This document shows positions 49,886 to 58,429 of a stretch of DNA of 64,000 bases, one piece after another; within the stretch, counting starts at the first letter, position 1, and each line of letters begins with the position of its first letter. The DNA comes from Sphingomonas sp. Its GTDB lineage: Bacteria; Pseudomonadota; Alphaproteobacteria; Sphingomonadales; Sphingomonadaceae. The notes under the pieces were generated by a model, which was not told where the DNA came from, searched no databases, and saw only the letters and a list, made by a program, of their open reading frames with translations. Where the stretch lies: contig QFPK01000002.1 in assembly GCA_003248865.1 (NCBI GenBank), forward strand, positions 186,001 through 250,000. Reading direction: 5' to 3'. The translations under genes and the position numbers were made by a program.

Positions 49886-51464
49886 CGCGGGGCTGTCGGG
49901 CTTTGCGGACCTGCTGGATGGGCTGTCGTTCGCGGGCGGGCGCAACGCGAAGCTGGCGCTGATCGCGCACTGGCTGCGCACCACGCCCGACCCCGACAGA
50001 GGGTGGGGGCTGGCGGCGCTGACGGGCGGGCTGGACCTGCCGGCGGTGAAGCCGGCGCTGATCCGGGCGTTGGTGGAGCAACGGATGGACCCGGAGCTGT
50101 TCCGGATGTCGTATGATTATGTCGGCGATCTGGCGGAGACGGTGTCTCTGTTGTGGGACGGGGCCGGGACCGATCCGCCGGGGCTGGCCGATGTGGTGGG
50201 GCGGCTGCGCAGCCTTGGCCGGGCGGAGGCGGCTGCGGTGCTGTCGGGGCTGTTGGACCGGCTGGATGCGACCGCGCGCTATGCGCTGCTGAAGCTGGCG
50301 ACGGGCAATCTGCGGGTGGGGGCGGGCGCGCGATTGGCGCGCCTGGCCTTTGCGCAGGCGTTTGATGTGTCGGCGGACGAGGTGGAGGAGCTGTGGCACG
50401 GGATGGAGGCGCCCTATGCCGAGCTGTTCGCCTGGGGGGAGGGCCGGGGAGACCGGCCGGACCTGTCTGCCCGGCCACTGTTCCGGCCCTTCATGCTGGC
50501 GCATCCGCTGGAGGAGCCCGAGGCGCTGGATGTGGCCGCCTTTGCCGCAGAGTGGAAATGGGACGGCATAAGGGCGATGGCGGTGCGGGTGAACGGAGCG
50601 GTCAGGCTCTATTCGCGCGACGGCAATGATATTTCCCAGACCTTTCCGGAGATTGCGCGGGCCATGACCGAGGACGCCGTGTTGGACGGTGAGTTGCTGG
50701 TGCGCGGGCAGGGCGGGGTGGGCAGTTTCAACGCCCTGCAGCAGCGATTGGGGCGCAAGACGGTGAGCGCGCGGATGCAGTCGGGCTATCCGGTGTTCCT
50801 GCGCTGTTACGACCTGCTGTTCGACGGCGCGGAGGATGTGCGGGAGTTGCCGTTGGGCGCGCGGCGGGCGCGGCTGGTGGAGGTGGTGGGGCGGCTCGAT
50901 CCGCTGCGGTTCGATGTGTCGCCCGATCTGATGGCGGAGACGCTGGACGATCTGGCGGCGTTGCGGGCGGAACCGCCCGATCCGGCGATCGAGGGGCTGA
51001 TGCTGAAGCGGCGCGACAGCCCCTATGTGCCGGGGCGGCGGGCGGGGCTTTGGTACAAGTGGAAACGCCAGCCGCTGACGGCGGATTGCGTGCTGATGTA
51101 TGCCCAGCGCGGGCATGGCAAGCGGTCCAGCTTCTATTCGGATTTCACCTTCGGCGCCTGGAGTGCGGACGGCCAGTTGCTGCCGGTGGGGAAGGCCTAT
51201 TTCGGCTTCACGGACGCCGAGCTGAAATGGCTGGACCAGTGGGTGCGCACCCACACGCTGAACCGCTTCGGACCGGTGCGGGAGGTGGAAAAGGCGCTGG
51301 TGCTGGAAGTGGCGTTCGATTCCATCGGGGCTTCCGGTCGCCACAAATCGGGGCTGGCCATGCGCTTCCCGCGGATCGCCCGCATCCGCACCGACAAGCC
51401 GGCGGCTGAGGCGGACACGATTGCGGCGTTGCGGGCGCTTGCAGGGCTGCCTGCGGCTGGCTAG
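49872..51464 (+). CDS. ATP-dependent DNA ligase (cisplatin-damage-response type)
   Basis: A 530-residue ligase with an N-terminal DNA-binding helical domain (residues 1-200), the adenylation domain with the AMP-accepting Lys229 in EWKWDGIRAMAV, and motifs RLYSRDGNDIS, DGELLVRG, GLMLKRRDSPYVPGRR and WYKWKRQPLTADCVL, then an OB domain to the end. It is the partner of the MBL exonuclease that precedes it with a 14-base overlap. The helicase and PdeM genes usually found with this pair are not in this window, so the cluster is at least locally reduced. Confidence 0.95.
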   Translation: MRMTSAGLSGFADLLDGLSFAGGRNAKLALIAHWLRTTPDPDRGWGLAALTGGLDLPAVKPALIRALVEQRMDPELFRMSYDYVGDLAETVSLLWDGAGTDPPGLADVVGRLRSLGRAEAAAVLSGLLDRLDATARYALLKLATGNLRVGAGARLARLAFAQAFDVSADEVEELWHGMEAPYAELFAWGEGRGDRPDLSARPLFRPFMLAHPLEEPEALDVAAFAAEWKWDGIRAMAVRVNGAVRLYSRDGNDISQTFPEIARAMTEDAVLDGELLVRGQGGVGSFNALQQRLGRKTVSARMQSGYPVFLRCYDLLFDGAEDVRELPLGARRARLVEVVGRLDPLRFDVSPDLMAETLDDLAALRAEPPDPAIEGLMLKRRDSPYVPGRRAGLWYKWKRQPLTADCVLMYAQRGHGKRSSFYSDFTFGAWSADGQLLPVGKAYFGFTDAELKWLDQWVRTHTLNRFGPVREVEKALVLEVAFDSIGASGRHKSGLAMRFPRIARIRTDKPAAEADTIAALRALAGLPAAG

Positions 51465-51502
51465 CCTGAACGCATGTGTGCGTGGGAGTTGGGGCGGTGG
51501 GG

Positions 51503-52990
51503 ATGCGCTTTCTGCTAGGGCTGATTTGGCTGGTGACGGCCGGCGTGGCGCAGGCCGGCTGGCTGGTGGCGGAGACGGAGCATTTCCGCATTCACAGCAC
51601 GATGAATGAGGCCCGGTTGCGCCGGGAAGCGGCCGTGCTGGAGGATTATCACAAGCTGCTGGAGGTGATGACGGCGTTCGAGACCCCGCCGGAAACACCG
51701 CGACTCAACATTTATCTGGTGGATAATCCAAAGCAGCTGGCAGTGGTGTGGCCGAATGTGGCGCCGCAGACGGCTGGCTTCTACACGGCTTCTACGGGCG
51801 GGATTGTCGCGCTGGCGATGGAGCCCGATCTGGAAAGTGACTGGTCTGGCGGACGAGACACGCTGTTGCATGAATATGCCCATCATTTCATGATGCTGGG
51901 CAGCAGTTCCGCCGTGCCCGGCTGGTATCGGGAAGGGTTTGCCGAATATGCGATGACGGCCTCGTTCCGGCCGGATCGCATTGAATATGGTGGGGCCAAT
52001 CCGGGCCGATACTATCAGCTGATGAATAGTGGCTGGGAGCCGCTGGAAAAGATCCTGCGCGGCGCGCGCGACATGGATACCGGAAAATTCTATGCCCAGA
52101 GCTGGTTGCTGACCCATTATCTGAACCGCGCCGAAGGCATGCAGGCCAAACGCAACGCCTATTTGAGAAAAGTGGCCGCTGGAGGCGATCCGGTGGAGGC
52201 CTTCAGGACCGAGATCGATCCCGATCTGGACAAGTTTCAGTCCGGGCTGCGGCGCTACATCAACGGGACGTCGGCCACGATGTCGCGGTTGAAGCGCGTG
52301 CCGCCGGAGCCGGCTTCCGTGACGATCACTGCCTTGCCCAAGGCGGCGGACATGGCGCTGCTGCCGCTGGTGGCGATCCAGCTGCCGCAAAAGGCGGAGG
52401 ATGACGCGCGCAATCTGGCGCGCATCCGCGAGGCGGCCGCGCGTGATCCCGACAATGTGTGGGTGAAGCGAGCGCTGGCGATCGGTGAAGCGGCTGGTGG
52501 GGACAAGACTCTGGCGGCGCAACTGCTGGATGCCCTGATCATGGAAAACAGGCAGGATGCGGAATTGCTGCGCTGGCGCGCCTCCCTGTATCGGGCGGAC
52601 AGGGCGGGGGCGTCTGCGGCGGATGTGGATGCGGCGCGAAGGCTGCTGGTGCGGGCCTGGAAGGCGGCGCCGAACGACTGGCAGGTGCTGTGGGCCTATG
52701 CCAACACTTTCCGATCTGGCGAGAGGCTGAGCGAAAGTGTGCTGGACGTGCTGTGGAAGGCATCCGAACTGGCGCCGCAGGTGGATGCACTGGCGATGAA
52801 GACCGGCGTGGAAATGGCGCGGGCCGGTCATTATGATCATGCCGAGGCGCTGATCGCCCCGGTGGTGAACGATCCGCATGGCGGCGGCGCGCTGATGCTT
52901 GAACGCAATCTGCTGACAGCACTACGATCCCGCGACAAGGCGTCTGTGGACGCGGCCCTGATGGGCATGTCATTCGGACAGCAACAATAG
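51503..52990 (+). CDS. Secreted HExxH metallopeptidase-like protein with TPR tail, copy 1
   Basis: A 495-residue exported protein. The N terminus MRFLLGLIWLVTAGVAQAG is a signal peptide. Residues 20-225 carry a gluzincin-type site: HEYAHHF at 123-129 and the following GWYREGFAEYAM, with the likely third ligand Glu. The helical C-terminal part has TPR-like repeats (AARRLLVRAWKAAPNDWQVLW, ANTFRSGERLSESVLDVLWKASELAP). It closely resembles the next gene in order and length, and the peptidase His is at residue 123 in both. Role unknown; a periplasmic peptidase or binding protein is the obvious hypothesis. Confidence 0.78.
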   Translation: MRFLLGLIWLVTAGVAQAGWLVAETEHFRIHSTMNEARLRREAAVLEDYHKLLEVMTAFETPPETPRLNIYLVDNPKQLAVVWPNVAPQTAGFYTASTGGIVALAMEPDLESDWSGGRDTLLHEYAHHFMMLGSSSAVPGWYREGFAEYAMTASFRPDRIEYGGANPGRYYQLMNSGWEPLEKILRGARDMDTGKFYAQSWLLTHYLNRAEGMQAKRNAYLRKVAAGGDPVEAFRTEIDPDLDKFQSGLRRYINGTSATMSRLKRVPPEPASVTITALPKAADMALLPLVAIQLPQKAEDDARNLARIREAAARDPDNVWVKRALAIGEAAGGDKTLAAQLLDALIMENRQDAELLRWRASLYRADRAGASAADVDAARRLLVRAWKAAPNDWQVLWAYANTFRSGERLSESVLDVLWKASELAPQVDALAMKTGVEMARAGHYDHAEALIAPVVNDPHGGGALMLERNLLTALRSRDKASVDAALMGMSFGQQQ

Positions 52991-53086
52991 CGTCACACTG
53001 GTTCACAGTTGGGACAGCCATTTTGCCTTTCGTGCCGGGGCGAGGTTGGTTACTTTCGATTCACCACGGCGCGACAAAGGGTTTTC

Positions 53087-54601
53087 GTGCGTTTTCTTCT
53101 GGCTATTCTGCTTCTGCTGTTCCCCACCCCGCTGCTTGCCCAGTGGAAGCAGGCCGAGACGGAGCGCTTCCGGGTGTATGCGGACATGCCCGAACGGCAG
53201 CTGGAGCAGCGTGCGCGACTGCTGGAGGATTTCCACGCCCTGCTGGTGCGAGCGACCGGGCGTAACCTGCCGGACGGCGCACCCCGGCTTGATGTGTTCC
53301 TGTTACAGGACATCGCCGACGCAACCCCTTGGCGCGCGGTTGATCCGCGCGTATCGGGTTTCTATCGCGCGGGCGCCGGCCGCATTTCGGCCTTTGCTCT
53401 TGAAGCGGTGCCCGGCAGCCGAACCCCCGGCCTCGCCCAGACGCTGCTGCTGCACGAATATGCCCATCACTTCCTGCTGGGGGCCAGCCGCAATGCCTAT
53501 CCGGCCTGGTATGTGGAAGGCTTCGCGGAATATTACTCTACCGCCCGGTTCGGGACCGAGCGCATCGAATATGGGCTGCCGAGCCCCGTCCGTTCTGCCA
53601 CGCTGGCGCGCACGGCCTGGATTCCGCTGGAGCGGCTGCTGGCGCGCGATCCTTCCCTGTTGCGGGGGGATGAATCCGCGATCTTCTATGCCCAGAGTTG
53701 GTTGTTGACCCATTATCTGTTTCGCGCACCCGGTATGCGCGACAGGCTGAGCGCCTATCTGAAAGCCTATTCAGGGGGTGCGGACCCGGTGGAAGCCTTT
53801 CGTGAGCATATCGATCCGGATTTCCGCGGCTTCGAGGCGAAGCTGAGGCGTTATGGGGTGCGTGAGGCAACCTATTCACGCTTCAACCGGATCGAGGCGC
53901 CTGCTACCTCTGTCAGACTGTCCACGCTTCCGACGGCTGCTTCCGTCCTGCTGCTGCCAATGACGGCGCTGGAATATGGTGTGCCCTTCGACAAGCGTGA
54001 GGCGGCACTGGCCGACATCCGCGAACGGGCCGCGCGCTACCCGGACGAACCATTGTCGCAGCGCGCGCTGGCGCTGGGTGAACTGCAGCTGGGCTCCCCC
54101 ATCGTGGCTGCGGAGTTGCTGGACCAGCAGCTGTCCCGAAGCCCGGATGATGCGGACCTGCTGCGCTGGCGAGCACAGGCCGCGCGCATGATCGTGCAGA
54201 AAAACGGTTTCGAGACTGCTCGCGGCTATCTTTTGCGGGCGATGGAGGCTGACCCACAGGATTGGCGGACGCTGATCGCCTATTCAAGATTGTATCGGAG
54301 CACCAGCCAACCCATGCCGGACTCTGCGCTGGACGCCCTGTTACGCGCCTATAATCTGGCGCCCCAGGTGACGGATGTGGTGCTGGATACAGCGCTTGCG
54401 CTTTCCAACGCCGGGCGTACCGGGGAAGCGGCCCGGGTGCTGGAGCCGCTGGCCTGGGCGCCGCACGGCGGCCCCGCAGCCGAATTGGCGCAGCGGATGC
54501 TTGCGAAGGCCCGGGCGGGGGATGTGCCGGGCGTGCAGGGACAGGTCGAGGATTTGCGCCGGCAGCAGATTGTGACTGGATCCGTAGGGCGGGGGCGTTA
54601 G
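53087..54601 (+). CDS. Secreted HExxH metallopeptidase-like protein with TPR tail, copy 2
   Basis: A 504-residue paralogue of the preceding gene. The GTG at 53087 is chosen because it gives MRFLLAILLLLFPTPLLAQ, a signal peptide that matches copy 1, and because it puts the HExxH His at residue 123 as in copy 1; upstream alternatives start with TTG. The site reads LLHEYAHHFLLGAS then AWYVEGFAEYYS. The middle (IFYAQSWLLTHYL) is shared by both copies. Helical TPR-like repeats fill the C-terminal half (RDNE-rich segments LRAMEADPQDWRTLIAYSRLY). The two stops overlap with the convergent tesB. Confidence 0.78.
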   Translation: MRFLLAILLLLFPTPLLAQWKQAETERFRVYADMPERQLEQRARLLEDFHALLVRATGRNLPDGAPRLDVFLLQDIADATPWRAVDPRVSGFYRAGAGRISAFALEAVPGSRTPGLAQTLLLHEYAHHFLLGASRNAYPAWYVEGFAEYYSTARFGTERIEYGLPSPVRSATLARTAWIPLERLLARDPSLLRGDESAIFYAQSWLLTHYLFRAPGMRDRLSAYLKAYSGGADPVEAFREHIDPDFRGFEAKLRRYGVREATYSRFNRIEAPATSVRLSTLPTAASVLLLPMTALEYGVPFDKREAALADIRERAARYPDEPLSQRALALGELQLGSPIVAAELLDQQLSRSPDDADLLRWRAQAARMIVQKNGFETARGYLLRAMEADPQDWRTLIAYSRLYRSTSQPMPDSALDALLRAYNLAPQVTDVVLDTALALSNAGRTGEAARVLEPLAWAPHGGPAAELAQRMLAKARAGDVPGVQGQVEDLRRQQIVTGSVGRGR

Positions 54602-55461
54602 CCCCGGTAGCGGATCAGCCCTTCCTGCACGACCGTAGCGACCAGCAGGCCATCCTGCCGGAAGATCTTGCCGATGTTCAGGCCGCGTCCGCCGGAGGCC
54701 GCCGGGCTGGCCTGATCGTAGAGGTGCCAGGCGGAAGGATCTGGTTGGTTGTGGAACCAGATGGCATGATCGAGGCTGGCGGACTGCAGTTTCGGGTCAC
54801 TCCATGCGGTTGCGTGCGGCAGCAGGCATGTGTCCAGCAGAGTCATGTCTGTCGCGTAGACGAACACTGCCGTGCGCAGCGCCTGATCAGCGGCCAGATC
54901 GCCGTCGGCGCGGAACCAGTTCCGGGAGAGGGGCGGTGCCGCAGCGCTGGAGAAGGGGTTGCGCTGCTCGACCGAGCGGAATTCAAACGGCCTGTCCCGT
55001 TCATTGAAGAGGGTACGCCATGGTTCGGGGACGCTGTCGGCGGCGCGTGCGTGCAGTTGGGCCTCGTTCAGCAGTCCGTCTGGCCCTGTCGTCTGCGGCA
55101 TTCGATCTTGGTGCGCAAAGCCAGCCTCTGCCAGTTGGAAGCTGGCTGCCAGAGTGAAGATCGCGCGGCCGTGCTGGATGGCGGTGACGCGGCGGGTGGT
55201 GAAGCTGGCGCCGTCGCGCTCGCGATCCACCTTGTAGAGGATGGGGATGCGCGGTTCGCCGGGGCGGATGAAATAGCTGTGCAGCGAATGCACGGGGCGG
55301 TCTTCCGGCACGGTGCGCTGTGCGGCGGCGAGCGCCTGCGCCACCACCTGCCCGCCATAGACGCGCATCCAGCCGGCGTCGGTGTTGGCGCCGCGATAGA
55401 GATCGACTTCGATTTCCTCGACATCGAGAAGGGTGACGAGGCGGGAGAGAGGCGTGGACAT
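54598..55461 (-). CDS. tesB: Acyl-CoA thioesterase II
   Basis: A 287-residue double-hotdog thioesterase that releases free fatty acids from acyl-CoA. The N-terminal half has RVYGGQVVAQALAAAQRTVP and SLHSYFIRPGEPRIPILYKVDRERDGASFTTRRV; the C-terminal half has YATDMTLLDTCLLPH, SLDHAIWFH and WHLYDQASPAASGGRGL, with the conserved Asp-Gln-Ser type catalytic residues. ATG at 55461 gives MSTPLSRLVTLLDVEEIEVDLYRG. Its stop overlaps that of the convergent second HExxH gene. It diverges from the alpha/beta hydrolase gene. Confidence 0.92.
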   Translation of the reverse strand: MSTPLSRLVTLLDVEEIEVDLYRGANTDAGWMRVYGGQVVAQALAAAQRTVPEDRPVHSLHSYFIRPGEPRIPILYKVDRERDGASFTTRRVTAIQHGRAIFTLAASFQLAEAGFAHQDRMPQTTGPDGLLNEAQLHARAADSVPEPWRTLFNERDRPFEFRSVEQRNPFSSAAAPPLSRNWFRADGDLAADQALRTAVFVYATDMTLLDTCLLPHATAWSDPKLQSASLDHAIWFHNQPDPSAWHLYDQASPAASGGRGLNIGKIFRQDGLLVATVVQEGLIRYRG

Positions 55462-55555
55462 GGTGCCTGCGGTTAGGGGGGGCTGGGCGTGCTTGCAAGC
55501 TGCGGGTTTCGGCGGAGGGTTGCAAGTCGCCGCCCCCGGCGGCAGGCAGTAGGCC

Positions 55556-56440
55556 ATGCGGAGCCTGCTGATTGCCCTGTTGCTCGCCGCGCCCGTGGTG
55601 GTGTTGCCGGCTGCGCCAGCGGTGGCGGAACCGGTGGACCGGCCGGTCGTGTTGCCCGATGGGCGCGTGCTGAACCTTTACTGTCAGGGGAAATCCGGCC
55701 CGGTGCCCGGGCCTGTTGTTGTGCTGGACAGCGGCTGGGCGGCGGACAGCCGGGCCTGGCGGCGCGTGCTGGCCCTGTTGCCGGACACGGTACGGGCCTG
55801 TGCGGTGGACAGGGCGGGGCAGGGGAAGAGCAGCGCCGGGCCGATGCCGCGCGACGGCGCGGCCGTGGCGACGGACCTGCATGCGGCGCTGACGGCAGCA
55901 AAGTTGCCGGGGCCGTGGCTGCTGGTAGGGCACTCGCTGGGCGGGCTGAACATGCGGCATTTCGCGCGGCTGTATCCGGCAGAGGTGGCCGGGCTGCTGC
56001 TGGTGGACCCGACAAGCCCGACGGTGCCGGGGGCCTTTGCGCCGTTGCTGGCGCGGTCGCGCGGGTGTGTGGAGGCCCTGAAGACAGAGCTGAAGGCGGA
56101 TGCCGGGGTGCCGGTGTCGGCGGTGTGCCGGGCTGACGACAGGGCGGCCGCACTGGAGCGCTGGGAGGCGCGGCTGTCGGAGATCGAATCCGCCGGCGGA
56201 TCGACTTCTGCGGGGCTGGCGGATCAGGGGACGGGCAGCCTGACGGCGCCGCTGATCGTGCTGCGGCCCGGCCCGGCGGACCGCGCCGTGGAGGGGTTTT
56301 CCGACCCGCTGGCGGCGCTGTCGGCAAAGGGCGAGGCCCGGCTGGTGCCGGGAAGCGGCCATATGATCATGATCGATCGGCCGGAGGCTGTTGCCGGGGC
56401 GATCATGGAACTTGTTGCGATGATCGGGAACTTGCCCTGA
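55556..56440 (+). CDS. Exported alpha/beta hydrolase
   Basis: A 294-residue protein with a signal peptide (MRSLLIALLLAAPVVVLPAAPAVA) and an alpha/beta hydrolase domain. The nucleophile is Ser127 in GHSLGGLNMRHFARLYP; the oxyanion region is VVVLDSGWAADS and a catalytic His is likely in VPGSGHMIMIDRPEAV near the end. Two cysteines at LNLYCQG and VRACAVD could be structural in the periplasm. It resembles a family of secreted hydrolases of sphingomonads, without a known substrate. Confidence 0.82.
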   Translation: MRSLLIALLLAAPVVVLPAAPAVAEPVDRPVVLPDGRVLNLYCQGKSGPVPGPVVVLDSGWAADSRAWRRVLALLPDTVRACAVDRAGQGKSSAGPMPRDGAAVATDLHAALTAAKLPGPWLLVGHSLGGLNMRHFARLYPAEVAGLLLVDPTSPTVPGAFAPLLARSRGCVEALKTELKADAGVPVSAVCRADDRAAALERWEARLSEIESAGGSTSAGLADQGTGSLTAPLIVLRPGPADRAVEGFSDPLAALSAKGEARLVPGSGHMIMIDRPEAVAGAIMELVAMIGNLP

Positions 56441-56498
56441 TTTGTTCTTCCGAAACAAGCAAAGACATGATAGCGAACCAGTATAACAAGAAAATCAG

Positions 56499-57083
56499 GT
56501 GGTCGTTGTGAATGTTGCAGAGCGTGATGACATCAGGCGGGCTGATCTGACCCGGATCAGGGAGCAGCGGCAAGCCCGGCGCAGGCAGGCCATTTCTCTG
56601 GGTGTTGGGACTTTCGTGGTCCTTATGGGGCTGAAACTGGCGCCTTTGATCCTGTTTGTTCCAGCCGCCGTTAAGATGACGGCCGCGGCGGAAAGCGGCG
56701 GGCTGAGTTTTCCGGGGGTCGCAATTGCGGCCTATGTGGCGGGCGGCAAGGCGCCGCCGGGCGGGATTCCCTATACTGTCGAGGATCAGTCCGGCGACGG
56801 GCAGCACCGCGTGGTTCGCTTTCGGAAGGCGGACGGCGGCGACCTGATCGCGGAACTGTATCTGCCCCCCAAACAGAGGGGGACCGTGCGGCTTCGGGCG
56901 GGCTCCTATCAGGTGAATATCGCGCAGGGGCGGCGGTGGCACGGGCCTGACGTTCACTTCGGCAGGGCCGGGCATGTCTATGATTACGGCCAGCATGAAA
57001 TCGGCGGAAACGTGGCCGGCTTCAACATCGGCCCGGCGTCGGTGACGGGCACGGCGCACGAAATCCCGGACTCCAGATTCTAG
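56499..57083 (+). CDS. Unknown membrane protein with a basic N terminus
   Basis: A 194-residue protein that I do not recognise. A basic cytoplasmic stretch (LTRIREQRQARRRQ) is followed by one hydrophobic segment at about 32-62 (LGVGTFVVLMGLKLAPLILF), then a beta-rich domain of about 120 residues (YTVEDQSGDGQHRVVRF, ELYLPPKQRGTVRLRAGSYQVNI, GQHEIGGNVAGFNIGP). Type II topology with the domain outside is likely. The start is uncertain: GTG at 56499 or GTG at 56508. A hairpin between its stop and purA may terminate both genes. Confidence 0.55.
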   Translation: MVVVNVAERDDIRRADLTRIREQRQARRRQAISLGVGTFVVLMGLKLAPLILFVPAAVKMTAAAESGGLSFPGVAIAAYVAGGKAPPGGIPYTVEDQSGDGQHRVVRFRKADGGDLIAELYLPPKQRGTVRLRAGSYQVNIAQGRRWHGPDVHFGRAGHVYDYGQHEIGGNVAGFNIGPASVTGTAHEIPDSRF

Positions 57084-57108
57084 CCCCCCGTTCGGCTGAA
57101 CCGGGGGC
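57083..57108. terminator. Hairpin between two convergent genes
   Basis: CCCCCGTTC-GGCT-GAACCGGGGG, with one bulged base, lies between the stop of the unknown membrane protein on the plus strand and the stop of purA on the minus strand. Neither side has a long T-run, so it is a possible rather than certain bidirectional terminator. Confidence 0.4.
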
Positions 57109-57122
57109 GTCACCGAGCCTTG

Positions 57123-58412
57123 TCAGTCCCGGAAGGGGTCGCGCACCAGGATGGTGTCCTCCCGCTCGGGGCTGGTGCTGACGAGGGCCACCGGGCAGTC
57201 GATCAGTTCCTCGATGCGGCGGATATATTTGATCGCGGCGGCCGGAAGGTCGGCCCAGCTGCGGGCGCCCTGCGTGCTTTCCTGCCAGCCCTCGAACCGC
57301 TCGTAGACCGGCTTGGCGGCGGCCTGTTCGGCGGCGCTGGAGGGAAGGTGATCGAGCGTGCGGCCGTTCACTTCATAGGCGGTGCAGACCAGCAGTTCCT
57401 CGAAACCGTCCAGCACGTCGAGCTTGGTGAGGGCGATGCCGTCCACGCCGGACAGCGCGATGGACTGCTTCACCAGTGCTGCGTCGAACCAGCCGCAGCG
57501 GCGCTTGCGCCCGGTGACGGTGCCGAATTCGCGGCCGCGCTCGCCCAGCCGTTCCCCGGTGGCGTCGGTGAGTTCGGTGGGGAAGGGGCCGGAGCCGACG
57601 CGGGTGGTGTAGGCCTTCACGATGCCCAGCACATAGTTGATGGCGCCGGGGCCCATGCCCGATCCGGCCGCCGCCTGCCCCGCCACCACGTTCGACGAGG
57701 TGACGAAGGGGTAGGTGCCATGATCGACATCCAGCAGCACGCCCTGTGCGCCTTCGAACAGGATGCGTGCGCGCTGGCGCCGCTTGGCCGCCAGCGTGAC
57801 CCACACCGGGGCGGCATAGGGCAGGATTTCGGGCGCGATCTCGCGCAGTTCGGCCAGCAGGGCTTCGCGCTCGATCGGTTCCACGCCGAAACCGGCACGC
57901 AGCGCATTGTGGTGCGCCAGCAGCCGGTCGATCTGCGGGGCGGCGGTGTCGAGATCGGCGAGGTCGCAGACGCGCAGCGCCCGGCGGCCGACCTTGTCTT
58001 CATAGGCCGGGCCGATGCCGCGCCGCGTGGTGCCGATCTTGCCGGCGCCGCTGGCGTCTTCGCGGAGCGCGTCGAGGTCGCGGTGGAAGGGGAGGATCAG
58101 CGGGCAGTTATCCGCCACCATCAGCTTTTCCGGCGTGATCTGCACGCCCTGCGCGCGCAGGCGGCCGATTTCGTCGCGCAGCGCCCAAGGGTCCAGCACG
58201 ACCCCGTTGCCGATCAGCGACAGCGTGCCGCGCACGATACCGGATGGCAGCAGCGAGAGTTTATAGACCTGGTTGCCGACGACCAGCGTGTGGCCGGCAT
58301 TGTGCCCGCCCTGGAACCGCACCACGACATCGGCCCGCGCCGACAGCCAGTCGACGATCTTGCCCTTCCCCTCGTCGCCCCATTGGGCGCCGATCACGAC
58401 CACATTCGCCAA
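57123..58412 (-). CDS. purA: Adenylosuccinate synthetase
   Basis: Joins IMP and aspartate with GTP, the first step to AMP. The 429-residue protein has the glycine-rich P-loop GAQWGDEGKGKIVDWLS at residues 8-24, the catalytic GGHNAGHTLVV with His, GPAYEDKVGRRALRV, EGAQGVLLDVDHGTYPFVTSSN, and the GTP-binding TKLDVLDG segment. ATG at 58412 (MANVVVIGAQWGDE) is canonical. It is the last gene of serC-serA-hisZ-purA, 17 bases after hisZ. Confidence 0.97.
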   Translation of the reverse strand: MANVVVIGAQWGDEGKGKIVDWLSARADVVVRFQGGHNAGHTLVVGNQVYKLSLLPSGIVRGTLSLIGNGVVLDPWALRDEIGRLRAQGVQITPEKLMVADNCPLILPFHRDLDALREDASGAGKIGTTRRGIGPAYEDKVGRRALRVCDLADLDTAAPQIDRLLAHHNALRAGFGVEPIEREALLAELREIAPEILPYAAPVWVTLAAKRRQRARILFEGAQGVLLDVDHGTYPFVTSSNVVAGQAAAGSGMGPGAINYVLGIVKAYTTRVGSGPFPTELTDATGERLGERGREFGTVTGRKRRCGWFDAALVKQSIALSGVDGIALTKLDVLDGFEELLVCTAYEVNGRTLDHLPSSAAEQAAAKPVYERFEGWQESTQGARSWADLPAAAIKYIRRIEELIDCPVALVSTSPEREDTILVRDPFRD

Positions 58413-58429
58413 GATATGTTCCTTTCCTG

